Positions 12,173 to 24,650 of a stretch of 64,000 nt of DNA are shown piece by piece. This stretch comes from Siderastrea siderea (Eukaryota; Cnidaria; Anthozoa; Scleractinia; Rhizangiidae). A program made the translations under genes and the position numbers. The notes under the pieces are model-generated. The model made no database searches, was not told where the DNA came from, and saw nothing but the letters and a program-made list of their open reading frames with translations. Where the stretch lies: contig OZ034972.1 of the NCBI GenBank assembly GCA_964030785.1, positions 51,144,538 to 51,208,537 of the forward strand, given 5' to 3'. Each line of letters opens with the position of its first letter. The stretch's first letter is position 1.

Positions 12173-12773
12173 AAATTTTTGTTTGAATTATTTTAATGTT
12201 ACTATGGTAGTTACTGAACAAGACGTTACGGTATGGTTTTACTCACCATACGATAAGTTTCAGTTGAACGGTACAAAAATACAACTTAATAATTTAGCGA
12301 TTTATGTGTAGTAATTTTTCCAAGTGTGGAACTGTTCATGGAGAACCATCTGGTCGAATATACTTGAGTAAGAGATGAACTTATAGCCAGTTCGAAAGAA
12401 AAAATATGACTCTCCCGGTGATTGTACTGGTGTTCGTTCTTGATTTCCTCGTTTTAATTCATCGTCGTTTTACTCCACGAGCTTTGAGCCCGCGTTTCTC
12501 TAGAATGGGTGTTGTGTGGAAATTTTGTGGGAAGATGTTATGCTGATCACTACTTTGAGAGAAGGTGTATGTGTATTGTATATCAGAAGGACTTCTATTT
12601 AATAGAGAACTTAGCTAGCCTGCATAGCAAGCGGTTCCGTAGGTCTTCCGCCCGTTCGAGACATTTTTCGCTTTTTCGCGGCGCAAAAGTTGGGCGAGCG
12701 CTATCATTATTTCCACAAAGTTAATTAAATATTGTAAAGCGCTGTTGGATACCCTGTAGAAACAGCGCTATAT

Positions 12774-12871
<98 letters not shown>

Positions 12872-15800
12872 TTAGCCCATTATTCCTTATCGTGTCGATA
12901 AAAACCCTGACAAAGGATAAATGCTAATTTATAATATTTATCCTGAAGAAAGTAAAATTCGGTCTTCTTCGTTTTCAGACGGATTGGACGAGACAGCGAA
13001 TTCGATCTGCTAACGAGAAGAGATAACGCTCGAAACGTCGGTTTTCGAATCACTTCACGATCAACTCAGCTGAAATCAAATTGAATAAAAAATAATAAAT
13101 GTTAACAATAATAATAATAATAAAACAATCGCAACGCAAAGATAACCACACAGAAGCATTTAGTGTTTGGATTGATTTTTCATTTTTAAAGGGGCTCTGT
13201 CACCTATTCTTAGGATTACTCAAAAAGGTAAAAGACATCCTGGAATTTAAGGAAACTCACAAGTTAAAATTACTCTACTAGTTTCTAGAACTATTGTTAA
13301 GTGTCTTACGCTGCGGATAGCTAGGATGGAAATGGATGTTTGTCCCTTGTTTATTGGAAATTCTCCACAAAATGATTACGATTTCTTCTTCCTTTGCCAA
13401 AATAATTTGTTTTCTTTTCTCTTCACGTTCTAAGAGCATTTCGTGTACCAGGAAAGATGTTAAATTTGAAATTCAGTCCATTTTTCACCTAAATGAAAAT
13501 CCGGTGAAGTAACCCCTTAAAGGTGTTTTTGTTTTTTCTTGGTAACGATATATTTCCTGAGATGAGCTCTTTAAATATGAGTGCCTTAATTAAGCTGTTT
13601 TGCAGCCCCCCCCCCCCTCCCACTTTGGCTTCCTGCGGCTGACACAGCTTTTTATAAATTAATTTAGACATGTACTACTTACGTGAAGTATAAATACCAC
13701 TAAATAATACATTCCTTGAACGAATTTTCCACAATGTTTCTTTATATCACAATTTGTAGAAAATTATGGGAAAGTAGAGACCTGCGTTCCACCATTTAAG
13801 GTACTCCGTAAGTTTTTGGTGATATTGAATTTGCTCCCTAGTAGAAGCTAGTTTGGATAAATGAAGTAACCTTTTCATGAAAATTAAATTGCAAACAATT
13901 CCTAAATTACAGTTGAAGTTTGGAATTGTAATACTTAATTTCGAATTAACAACAGCTTTGAGCATGTATCAAACTTTTCTCATTATTTGGAAGGTAGTCG
14001 TACTTTGAGGAAATGTTTAATAAACAAGCGTGTTAAAGTCATGTTCTTTTCCGCTTTCTCGAGACTGCTTGATGGATAAGGGCACGGCACTGCCTACGAA
14101 CTCGCCTATCTTCCTTGTTTCCTCCAAAACCCGCTCAGCTACATATCCACAGACTTACATACATAGAAAAACCCAATAAATCCGTCCTTGTGACGTACTG
14201 CCAGCCTTACAATCTGTTCAACTTAACACTTCGAGTAATGCTTAGCATGTGCATCCCTACAATCAAAGATCCGGCGCAAATAGCATAAGAGCAGTTTATG
14301 CGCTGTGTGATACTTCGCATTAACAGAACAGTTTATGCGCTGTATAATACTTCGCATTAAATATATGGTATTCACATACAAACCCACCCTCCAACCTACA
14401 CTGTACTCATACCTGTGGAACTACCCCAACCTCTACTCACCATCCACCTACCAACCTACTTACCTATCCATCTACCATCGTAACTCGACCTATTCCTATT
14501 GCCAAAGATTAAGTCTCTAATGTAACGTTGAGATATTCTAGAGGTGGTGAATTTTAAATCTTGTGAGACAACGCTTTATAAGACGTCAGCTCGCCAATGT
14601 CACTAATAAAGCTATTCAACGATTCAACTTCGGTTTTTCCTTCCCTCCTTCCTTCATTTTGTATGGACTGAATCCACGCCTCTACTATACCTGCCTGCCG
14701 ACCCTCCTCCTTATGGCGACACCCATCCTACCCTCCTATTGGTTCCACCTTACCTACTTACCTAGACAAAACTAGACGTGCTTGCTCGACCTTGCCGACG
14801 GTGTGGTATGAATTGTTACAATGCTTTCATTGCTGGTATAGTCACGTGCTGTCCTTCATAAGCCCTCATGATCAGGTAGTGTAGAGTCCGCCGATCCCCT
14901 AAGGACCAGGAGCGTCATTTCCTTATCAAAAGGAGTTCGTTCAGGCCATTTTCGTTAAGTTGCACCCGCCTTTAGGTCTGCGTCTCGTGGTTTTGTCCCA
15001 CCAACATCCCTGTCGGCGACGTCTACCCTTTCAGTTTTTAAATCCCTCGGTCAGTCTTTGTTTTGGCAAAACTCTGTCCCTATAAGATTTAAATTCCGCC
15101 GGGGGAATACGTGACTCTTAAGCCAACTAAATAAAAATATAATGCAGTCGTTCAGAGACAACAAATGAAAAGTGGAAGCAAAGTGAGAAGAAACAGGACA
15201 CGGGACCTCCTAACTTCTTACTATCAAACTGCTTTCAGTAATTGCTTACAGACTAAATTGCGTTTCTTTTGTTGTGTGTCCCCAATTGACCTAACTCTTA
15301 TTCAGCATGGAAAAACAGCATTTTGTGTTACTACCTCGTCGGAAGTTTGCAGTGCAGAAACTGAAATTGATTGGTCATTTACCGCGCTTCAGAGAAGTGT
15401 TGACTGATTTCATAAAAATTAAAAGCTCACAAGGTATGCTAATACTCAGTAATTTATTTGTCATTTATATCTTCTAAATCTCTTGCCTGAAACATATGCA
15501 ATTCTTTTATCTCGTTTATAGAAATCGCTCCATTTTGGGACAGAGAATTTAAAACAGCAGCATCAGATAAAACGATATGCAGTTGAAGCAACCGATCCTT
15601 TCATTTGCTGTGTAAGAATTTCTACGAAAGCAGTCTTTCCAGCATCCATTGCAGACGCACTTGTTAGTTCCCGCAACTGAAAAAACTTTTTGCACGCTAT
15701 AGCTTATACATGTCCTTATATCTTAACAGTTCTAACTTAATATGCAAGGACTTGCTTCATTTTATCCTGATATAATGTTATAGACGTCGTAATTGCACAA

Positions 15801-17639
15801 TTGGACTCAATGGGCCGGATTCCAAAGCCAAAACAAAACTGATTCGTGCAACTCTGGTCTTGTGATGCATATGTTCCCATGGGCGGGGATCGCCTGGAAT
15901 ATTCGCAACACTTGAGAAGACGAAACGAAACCCCCAAATAATGATGGCAACGATGTTATAATTGCGTGGGCTACTGAAACTCTGACACATGAAACTTTTG
16001 TCGTAACTAACCAGTTCTTTTTCGTATTGAGAAGGGCGTTCTTGAAAGAGAGAATCAAGACAATCCTTAGCAAAGCAGATTAGCATTCTTTCCGCTTTAT
16101 TTGATTTAGTAAATTATATGTTTGTCCCATGTGCGGTTGCCTAAATACTCCTTGTCCATTCAAGAAGGAGGCACGTCGGAGGATCTTTTAAATGATTTTG
16201 AATTTCGAACCCACCATCATCAAGGTCCTCCATACAAGGCACCATGCAGTGGCAAATCTACGGGAGAGCCCATGATGCCAGGGCCGAAATTACTTCCACT
16301 CAAACATTTTCAACCCCCCTTCTACTCAACCGCATTCTTTCGAGGTCCTACCTTACAAAAAAGTCGAAATCCACCACTGAAAACCCCAAAAGGACAAGAG
16401 AAACTTGTTTTGTAAGTGTAACACAAATTTATTCTCCCTTTAAGAGTCAGTTTTATTTCCGAACTGCCAGTAATCATAAAAGGCAGGTACAGGGTCGCTT
16501 TTAATGTCAAACATTCACGGAATTTTATCCTGCGTATTTCACTAATGTTATCCATAGAATGTTTCCTGACCACAAAATTGTGAATTTGCTTATTAGTTCC
16601 AGACACAGACGCTTGGTTGCAATGATAATATACGTAGCGAAGTGATAATAAGGCACAGAACGACACGTGCCTGGCTTGACTAGACTGTCCAGATTAAAAG
16701 GGACCCTCGATTTCACGTGTAACAGTTGCGAAATATGGAGCACACCTGCACTGTGTGGTATGCAAAGAGGGAACGTGTTCCAAAAGCTACCGTGAAGAAG
16801 AGTGCACGCTATCGCTCTGCAATCAAAACCAGACTGTGTAGCCCCTACTGTAGCTATGGTTGTTACGTGAATAAGGTCGTGTTGAGCAGTTTGCTTTCTT
16901 CTTTCTGCAGCTGGGATTGCAAAGTCCAGTTTGAAAGTCAGTGTAAAGCTCAGGGATTACCACAACACCGGCTTTACTCAACCAGGCATGATGGCCGTCA
17001 ATCATCGACAATGAAGACAGTTACCCCTGGCGGAGCCATGATTGTAATCATCATCAATCATTGTTCGTGGCTACGCCTCGAACAAGCAAAAGAGCATTGC
17101 CGATTCCATCCACAAAACACAAAACAGGAATACATAGAATGTAGGTGCTTCCTCCCTCACTGTTTGAACCACTGAGAATTAGCTACGACATTAAAGGTAC
17201 TATTGCATCCGTAGGCAATGACAATCATGCAGGAGAAGGTAGCTTATGGTAAGCCAAGAAAGTCTAACAAAAAAGTCTGTTGCTCGACGGTGACAACGGG
17301 ACAAGAGTCATCGTGGGTGCGGATCGGTCTACCACCCGGATAAACAACCCGAGCGTCAAGGCGAGCAGCCAAAGGCTTGGTTTGGAGCAATGACACAAAG
17401 AGAGGCGTAGCGATGACGGTGGCGGACCAAAAACGGCGATGCTATACACGTGATAGTGACTATGAAGCTCAACACGTATCTAAATGGTCAGCGGTATGCA
17501 GTCAGCTTGTCGGCAATGATTGCAAAAACTGACTTTTATGTTAATCTGATTCTCAGCGGATAATTTTATCCATTTATTGTTTTTTTTTGCTTAGTATAGG
17601 CACTTAAAATTTGTTAATATTGAGTAATGTTAGTTTAAT
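12173..17639. other. Non-coding stretch with microsatellites
   Basis: No convincing gene. It includes the ATC/ATT microsatellite at 12,777, a C9-C10 run near 13,607, a tract rich in CTACC/CCTAC words at 14,380-14,480, and several open frames of 60-149 codons (the longest at 16,726-17,175) without motif or splice context. Much of it is probably decayed transposon sequence. Confidence 0.45.
12777..12864 (+). repeat. (CAT)n then (TTA)n microsatellite
   Basis: About 45 bases of CAT repeats followed by about 40 bases of TTA repeats, directly after the word AGCGCTATATAAAT. This arrangement suggests the tail of a SINE or LINE-like insert. Confidence 0.85.
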
Positions 17640-17800
17640 TTATAGACAATAATACATGGGCGCGCGGAGATATGGAATTTCCCTTCGAGTGTTCAACGCA
17701 ATATCTCACGAGTGAGCGTAGCGAACGAGTGAGATATCGAATTGAACACGAGAAGAGAAATTCCATATCTCCAAGCAACCATGTATTATTGTGTTTATTA
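17640..17800. repeat. Hairpin repeat (MITE-like end)
   Basis: A near-palindrome: CAATAATACATGG at the left and CCATGTATTATTG at the right, with inner arms GGAGATATGGAATTTC and GAAATTCCATATCTCC and a centre ATATCTCACGAGTGAG against its complement. It probably forms one end of the element whose decayed recombinase lies at 18.2-18.7 kb. Confidence 0.65.
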
Positions 17801-18188
17801 TATAAACACAAAAGCCCAGAATATTACTGAAACAATTTTTATTTAAGGGCAACAGCAGTAAGCGTAGAGGCAAAAGATAAAAGTGATTCCGGTTCAACTC
17901 ATTCAAACAAACAATTTTCAAATACATTCATTAACACAATAGAAAACTTTTCACTATTATTTTATTTTCATGCTATTATTACTACTCTTTACTGCTTTAT
18001 TTGTCCGTATTCATTAGTAGACAATCTAAACTCACCGTACCTTCTTGCTCCAGATTAAACTTGCGACGTAAATAACTGGAAATTAGCACTTATCGATTAA
18101 CCCGAATATGGTCATCCTCAAATTCGGCAAAGTCGCGACTCGCCGTTAGTTGTCGAAGCCTACACACAAACTGATCCGCAGTCTCGTG

Positions 18189-18654
18189 TCAAAATTGAGA
18201 AATTCGTTTAAGCAAGTGCCTCTCGAACAATTCAACTGTCAAACGTTGTCCTTCGATAACAGACTCGCTGTAGCGTAGGTTTCTAAGATAACGCTCCACA
18301 GAAGCGGTAATTCCTCTGAGTGTTGTTGGCTCATATTCATTGCCAGACTTTTCTCACAGACAATAGCAATCTGCTGAGGTAAGCGTCTAATTCTGGCGGC
18401 GGTATGTCTTGGAGTTGTCTTGTTTCGTTTTCATTTGGCAAAAACGACTTCTTCAATGCTACGTCGTTATGCATTTCTTTGAGTGTTTTTGTGGGCTTCA
18501 GCTTCGACAAATCTTTCAACATCTTCGTCAGTGAGGGACACGAATCTTTCACTTGCAGAATTTTTGGTCGTTTTTTCTGGTGTACTGCTCGAGGCCATCG
18601 TAACCTGTTAGTAGTTATTTCTTTTTTTGAACAAGCCAAGCGAACAGCGATCAA
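18189..18654 (-). pseudogene. Decayed DUF3504/Crypton-type tyrosine recombinase fragment
   Basis: On the minus strand, an open frame from 18654 carries an N-terminal segment ending PPPELDAYLSRLLLSVRK. The frame is broken near 18,350. In another frame the sequence then continues with NEYEPTTLRGITASVERYL and stops at about 18,189. This succession matches the start of DUF3504 proteins (KIAA1958/QRICH1-like), domesticated or mobile relatives of Crypton tyrosine recombinases. The catalytic part is absent, so this is a truncated, frameshifted copy, probably a deletion derivative mobilised in trans. Confidence 0.65.
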
Positions 18655-18659
18655 GAACT

Positions 18660-19289
18660 ACGAAATCATAGCAAGCCGTTTTCAAAAGTGGCGGGAAAGA
18701 AGGCGCGTGACGTCGCGAAAGCTGATTGGCCGTATTTTCACATGTAAAATTATCGTAATTTTACGTGTACCAAATACGATTTTTCTCAGTGGTGGAAACC
18801 TCTATAAAACACTCCAGTTTATAAAATAAAATGTAATATTAGTCTTAATTTAACTCCTAGTGTCTCAAATAGACGGTGCATACCATTACGGCTAGAATTC
18901 CTGACACTTAAATAAAAGGTTATTATTAAGTTGTTATTAGTTGTTATTAAAGGTGCCATAAATTTGCCCATTTCTTAGTCTATTAGCTTTAATGACACAT
19001 TTTTCTCTTTATTGCCGTTTCTGGATTTAAGCACCCCAGCCGATATTGGTAGACCACATAAAACAATTTCTATGTCGTTGTCAACTGCAATTTGCGAAAA
19101 ATGCGACAAACACCTTTGTTCCGACTCCCTTTTCCTTACCGTGTGGCAAAGTGTCCACTTATCTATTTTAACTCAGTTTCGTAAATCGTTAAGCTGTCAT
19201 TGCCCAAAGTAACAGGGCCCCCTGGAATGAAATTTGGGTCTTTGCTCGCGCGAGCCCCGGTGGGAATAGTAGGGACGATTGGTTAGCTC
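18660..19289. other. Non-coding flank
   Basis: AT-rich sequence between the recombinase remnant and the 15.6-kb transposon. It contains a small hairpin at about 18,735-18,765 (TGTAAAATTATCG/TAATTTTACGTG). No gene seen. Confidence 0.4.
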
Positions 19290-19297
19290 AGGAAAAC
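19290..19297. other. Left target-site duplication of the 15.6-kb transposon
   Basis: The octamer AGGAAAAC stands immediately before TAGCCTGCGAGC and is repeated exactly at 34905-34912, immediately after the complementary terminus. An 8-bp duplication is typical of transposases of the hAT, P and KDZ types. Confidence 0.85.
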
Positions 19298-19690
19298 TAG
19301 CCTGCGAGCGGGCTCACTTAGTGTGTTATTCGCGCGAGTATCTTGGCGGTGGAAGTCGAGCCGGCGAGAAGAATGGGCCGAGGAAAAGTGAGCCTGCAGT
19401 AAAAACCTTGTTTCTCGGCCTCTTTAATGCCTGCTTTGAATGCTCCGTCCGCCATATTGGATATTTGCCGACAATTTTCCTAAAGCCGGCCGAATCGGAA
19501 AGTCGTTCCTAGTACCCCTCGGCTGTCCTTCTGGACGGTATTATTTAGGCACAACCCCTTGCAGGGGCGGAATTCAAAATTCAATGGCTTTCGTGCTAGC
19601 CTCCCACGTAGTCGTTTTTAGGGGAGTCGTATTTCACTCCTCCCCACAAACGCCTTGCTTACCCGAGAGCAACATTCCTTTCCCATTGTT
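19298..19690 (+). repeat. Left terminal inverted repeat of the 15.6-kb transposon
   Basis: Outer block 19298-19403 and inner block about 19590-19690; the DNA between them (about 19404-19589) is absent from the right end and looks like a later insertion. The outer block alone resembles a small MITE, because it ends with GTGAGCCTGC, the inverse of its own start. Confidence 0.8.
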
Positions 19691-19858
19691 TTAGTCGCGT
19701 GGCAATCCGACCAATCAACAGTGAGGTATTGTCTTACAAGGACCAATCAGAATAAGCGATGTAAATTTCCCGCGAATTCTTCCTTGACAGATGAGGGCGC
19801 GCGGGCGATGTGAAGATGGAATATAGCACTTATTTCAGTTATAGCATGGCGCGTTACG

Positions 19859-20944
19859 ATGGCTGAAACACCGAAAAAAATCATTGAATGTGAAAACAAG
19901 TGCTTTTTGTGCGACACTTTGACTCAGTCATCTGCTGGGAGGGTTAGAATTTTCGGGAAAAGTTAAGTTGATCTTCCTCGCTTGATCGAGAAGGCAATCG
20001 GTGAAAATATCAGCAAATATCGCAACTCTGGATCCGAACTGTTTGTTTGCAACGCTAAATGCTACAAGAGACTTCAGCGACTAGAAAAAGCAAAGAAGAA
20101 TTTGGAAAGCATCAAAGAGGAGATCTGTGGGATTTACCAATCCATAAAACGCAGGGAAAAACGGCAAAGAGGCGATCAAGTTGTTGAGATCGGAGACGAA
20201 AACATCACACATTTGACAACAACAAAGCGAGCTTCAGCGGCGAAATCACTCAAGTTTACTGACTCATCGACAAGTTCAACCACTGCCGAATACGTCGCTA
20301 CCACTTGTACTTCTTATAGTCGTGCAGCTGTATTTTTCGGAAATCCTTTGGCATGGACATCGCCACAGTACTCGGGTGCTGAACTCGTAAGACAAGCGTT
20401 TAGCGCTCCACTCTCCATGTCAACTCCAGTGTCAACACAGAGGAGATCGAATCAAAGTCAGGCTACCGAAACCGCTACTGTGAAGCTGTCTGTGAGCTAC
20501 TCGAGTAAGACTGTTAATAAGACCTTGACAAAAGATTACGAAGCACTGGGAAAGGCTTTAATTCATGGCCCGCCTTCGCGTATTGCAACCGCCGTATTGA
20601 AGTGTGCCCCACTTACCCATCTTGTAATCGAGAAAGTCTTTCGTTTACTCAAGACGGAGGTGGGTGATCTTTGTTCCAAAAAGAACCCTTCATTGTTGAG
20701 GAATTCTTCTAAAGAGGACCTGGTCAATTTCGACCTTGAAAAACTATGTAACGAATGGAAAGAAAGGGCTCCTCTATTTTACGCCTTCCTTTTGACGGCG
20801 TGCACTAGTGGACATCGTCAGAAGACTACAACTTGGCTTCCGAGCATGGCCATAGCTGGGTCAATCCTGCTTAAGCAGAGAAATCCCCATATGAATGCTA
20901 CAGCAAGCATCATGAGTTTATTACTAAAAACCAGATCCATTGAG
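19859..20944 (+). CDS. DUF6589 transposase-like protein, exon 1 (interrupted by a stop)
   Basis: The frame starts with ATGGCTGAAACACC about 170 bp inside the terminal repeat and runs in phase 0 to GAG before GTAATT. An early zinc-binding-like pattern is visible: CENKCFLC, then VCNAKCYKRL followed by a coiled coil, as in other large transposase N-termini. An in-frame TAA at 19964-19966 breaks the protein after 35 codons; the same frame then stays open for 326 codons. Either this copy is inactive, a short unnoticed intron removes the stop, or the base call is wrong. The exon ends with SIMSLLLKTRSIE and joins the exon at 23571 in phase. Confidence 0.72.
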
Positions 20945-21212
20945 GTAATTAAAAGCATTTACAGCTATTGACTTGTTTGTTTACTGTGAATTAAAACATC
21001 TCAATTACCCTGTTTATAGCCACACGTATTGTTATTGTGAAGCCATCAAAGGAATAGCCTGTTTATCAGAACAAAAATTAGGTGCTCAAAGTTTTGATTT
21101 AACTGTAATATTTTATGTTACTTGGCCGCTGTGTGATAATGAGCAGCTTGTTTGATATGTATATGTAGGTGAGAGCAACAAGAAAATAGATGCACTTCCC
21201 GTGTAAAATAAC

Positions 21213-21540
21213 TCCATGGAATTCCATGGAACTCCATGGAATTCCATAGAATTCCATGGAGTTTCATGGAATTCCATGGAATTCTATGGAAGCCCCATGG
21301 AGTTCCATGGAAGCTCCATGGAATTACATGGAGTTCCATGGAAGCTCCATGGAATTCCATGGAGCTCCATGGAAGCTCTGTGGAATTCCATGGAGTTTCA
21401 TGGAAGCTCCATGGAGTTCCATGGGGTTCCATGGAAACCACAAGGACTTTCGTGGAGTTCCATGGAAGCTCCATGGAAACCCATGGAGTCCATTGAAGTC
21501 TCATGGAATATTGGTGGAGTTCCATGGAAGCTTACTGAAT
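21213..21540. repeat. Palindromic satellite TTCCATGGAA, left cluster
   Basis: About 330 bp of 9-10-bp words such as TTCCATGGAA, CTCCATGGAA and AGTTCCATGGAAGC. Each word is its own inverse around CCATGG, so the tract can form many alternative hairpins. All six frames stay open, giving spurious Met/His/Gly/Pro/Trp-rich translations. Confidence 0.9.
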
Positions 21541-23035
21541 TTCATTGTGTGACACATAATAGTTTGAAAATAAAAGAGTGAGTTATCCCCACCAATAATT
21601 ATTCAAAATGAAAACAGTGTATCTTTCATGTGTGAGGACATATATTGACGGTACAGCTGCCTATCAGTGACTTCTGAGGAGAGTCAAACTGGCAAGATCG
21701 GAGACCGAGTGACCTTTTTGGCAGTCAGAGGATTTTTTAAATTACTGTATCAATTAATTATATTTTGCACAGAACTACAAGCTGTCCAATTTGGAAAATA
21801 ACTGACTGCTTGAATGGGATTCTGTCAGCTAGCAATATAAATTAATAAATAGTAAAATACATACCTAACCTTACCTCTACAGTCACTCCGAGTAACAAAA
21901 TAATTGTATATTATATTTTAATCATGAGCATAACTATTTAATTCAACAATTAAATGTGATATCCTAGCGCCCAAAACAAAGTGCCTGCATTCAGTGGTCA
22001 GCAGTTGTCACTTGAGTCATGTGACCTCTGTATCATCAACACAGGCGCCATTTTGAAGTGACGGTTGCGACAGTTGCGTAGCAAGCATCTGTGTATGGTT
22101 TGAGGATGAAAATGCGTCTTTCAGATTGAAACAGAATTGGATAATTGTAGCTTTAAGGTTAGTTTATGTGCCTAGAAATGTTTTGAGCCTTGCACGTGGA
22201 TTTTTGGATCAAAATGAACCGATGAAATCGAGGTTATGAGCAACTGCAGTGGGACCGTGGAGCAACAGCAGTTCGATTCAACAGTTCAAGTGGAAATGTG
22301 GACTTTTTAAGAGTTACAATTTACCCTCAGTAATATAAACGAATGAGAGTTTCTCAACTAAACACAATCGAAATTTTAATCGCCTCAAAAGTAACAGAAA
22401 AGAGTCAATAGCCTACAGTGTACTCCAGTGATTTCGTAACCTTTGGATCTGCAAACCGTGTTTAAGCGGGGTAATGTTATTGAAAGAGTTGTCTGTCATG
22501 AGGTATGCCGGAATCATTTTTTGCTTTTCCAATAATTTTTTTCAATATACAGTTAGGGAGTATAATTGAAAACTTGTCTGTAGTATTAACATGCAATTTG
22601 AAAATTGATGCAACATTCGTTAGTGAAAATATTTTTCTCTGTCCAATGTGTCTAGTGTCTCTAGTTTTACTGTGTAAATAAGCTTACGTGCAATTAGTGA
22701 GAATGTTTCAAAGGAATACCGTTTTAAGTAGCATTACGGAATTGTTCAGTTTGTCGCTTTACCAATGGACTGTGCTGTTTATGTTAGAAGCCAATTTTCA
22801 TTTTACTTCAATTGTAATGTATATTACAATTATAGCACAAAGTTATAACATATTTAAGAATCCTTCTCTTACTAGCACTGTGTTACTGTAAATATTGAAA
22901 AGTTAATGATTTCTTTTAGCAATTAAATCTGTATTTTATTTACTAAAAACCGAATGATAATCTGTGCGTTTCTAAACATTTATCCTTAGACGGACTCTGG
23001 GTCACCTTCAATGAAACTCGTCCTGGTACTCTTCT

Positions 23036-23265
23036 TCCATGGAATTCCATGGAACTCCATGGAAAGCTTAGTTCCCCGGAAAATACTCCATGGAATTCCA
23101 TGGAAATCCATGTCCTAATACTCCATGGAATTCCATGGAAAATATTCCAACAAATTCCATGGAACTCCATGGAATTCCATGGAAATCCATGTCCTAATAC
23201 TCCATGGAATTCCATGGAAAATATTCCATCGAATTCCATGGAACTCCATGGAATTCCATGGAGGT
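23036..23265. repeat. Palindromic satellite TTCCATGGAA, right cluster
   Basis: About 230 bp of the same words, organised in a longer period of about 80 bp that includes ATCCATGTCCTAATACTCC and GAAAATATTCCA. It forms the inner part of the right inverted end of the 21198-23277 insert. Confidence 0.88.
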
Positions 23266-23570
23266 ATTTTACACGGGTTAAGGGTTGAATATTTAAGAAA
23301 TTCAGGGGCTTCATAATTTCAAGCAATGTTGAGTTAAAAGGCTATTCTCATTATTTTAAACCACTTTAAAACATTGTCGCTATTTTCACGTCGTTTATTG
23401 TCCCTTATTTATATATTCCTAAAAATTGTGAAATTTTCCCTTAACCATAATTCCTTGACTGTGAGGATCAAAGGAAATCAATACCCCTTTTTTTCATGGC
23501 CAAAAAAAATTAAAGTCTAGTTGCTTCACCTCTCTCACCTTAAGTATGTGACTTATTGTTTGTTTAACAG

Positions 23571-24173
23571 GCCACACTGAACAGGTTCTGCAAGTTAAAG
23601 ATAACTTGCAGTAACTGTAGGGCACTCAAGGTGATGGATGCGCTTGGAGAAAACCATGACCAAGTCTTGAATGACGCCAAGACCAGGATTGCGACAGAAA
23701 TCAAGACAATTGCAGATACAGAGTTGCAGCATACCAGTAGTGGTACATGCACGAAGAACCCCAGTGTCATCCTCTCAACCTGTGAGACGTGCCAAGTAAT
23801 TAAAGCAACTAAGGCCAATTCACATCCTGGTTTCATTATTGCGTTTGACAACATCGACATACACTTGGAACGGAGGGAGATGACCTGGTCTGCCCAGAAC
23901 CGGGATATCCACTGGGTGAATCATGAAATGGTTCAAAAACGGGGCCCAGGAAATAATCTTGATTTCAACAAACCTAAGGCGCACATTGCAGATGTCCCAA
24001 ATATCACATTCCTCCCTGGTGTGAATGACCAAAACAGACAGAGGCTGAACTATGCCATTCTGATTTCAAGGATACTTGTGAGCCATTTTGAGTGTTTTGC
24101 ATCTTTCCGAGATGTCTGTATTGCACACATACCTCATAAATACAGCAAGGAACAATCCATCAAATCTGTTAAG
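23571..24173 (+). CDS. DUF6589 transposase-like protein, exon 2
   Basis: Follows TTTGTTTAACAG and ends at AAG before GTATTA: 603 bases, phase 0-0. The product contains HPGFIIAFDNIDIHLERR. The hydrophobic strand ending in FDNID resembles the first catalytic-Asp strand of RNase H-fold transposases, and DUF6589 proteins carry this block. Downstream are conserved-looking NITFLPGVNDQNRQRL and HIPHKYSKEQSIKSVK. Catalytic identity of the Asp residues is inference. Confidence 0.82.
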
Positions 24174-24650
24174 GTATTAAAGTAAGAATTTGATGGGTTC
24201 TAAATGAAGTAATTTTCATATAATAGCCTGACTCATTTCCACTGAGCTAATATTGTAGATGCTGTTGCATTATGCCAAACGTAAGGCCCATTCTCTTACG
24301 AAAAATACCTGGAAAGGGGGTGAGGGGGGGGGGTAATCAAACACTGGCTTACTCATATTTCTTTTTAAAAATGTCTTTAATATGTTCAGTGCAACTTCAC
24401 GTAAATTAGGTCTATTATAATTCCAGGAGTTCATTACAGTGTATAACATTCTCCAAGGAAATTTCAATTAAAAAATGATAAAATAATGTTCATTGGATAT
24501 TTATGTAAACTATAATAGTTGATAACTGTAACAAACTTCCAAAGTTTGTACGTGTACATGTATGTATCCATACTAACACTGTGCATTTATAAACATGCAT
24601 GAGTAAATATGGTTTTATCTTGCCTTACATATATTTTTTTATTTTTACAG

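Larger units (their letters stand above)
21198..23277. mobile_element. 2.1-kb insert with inverted ends built of CCATGG palindromic satellite
   Basis: The left end reads CCCGTGTAAAATAACTCC and the right end is its inverse, GGTATTTTACACGGG. Each end leads inward into a satellite of short palindromic words (TTCCATGGAA variants). The right flank starts TTAA, but the left flank is CTT, so a TTAA duplication is not intact. The interior of about 1.5 kb is AT-rich with no transposase frame. This looks like a non-autonomous transposon that inserted into the intron. Confidence 0.6.
20945..23570 (+). other. Intron 1 of the DUF6589 gene, holding a nested repeat element
   Basis: Begins GTAATT and ends TTGTTTGTTTAACAG. 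Most of it is occupied by the inverted-ended element at 21198-23277. The open frames seen there (HGIPWNSM-type repeats) are translations of a palindromic satellite, not proteins. Confidence 0.65.

Noticed and set aside
16726..17175. 149-codon frame with several cysteines
   Set aside because: No splice context, no domain, no codon bias; cysteine spacing does not fit TNFR, zinc finger or toxin patterns.
21118..21581. Several overlapping open frames rich in Met, His, Gly, Pro, Trp on both strands
   Set aside because: They are translations of the palindromic TTCCATGGAA satellite; all frames are open for the same reason.
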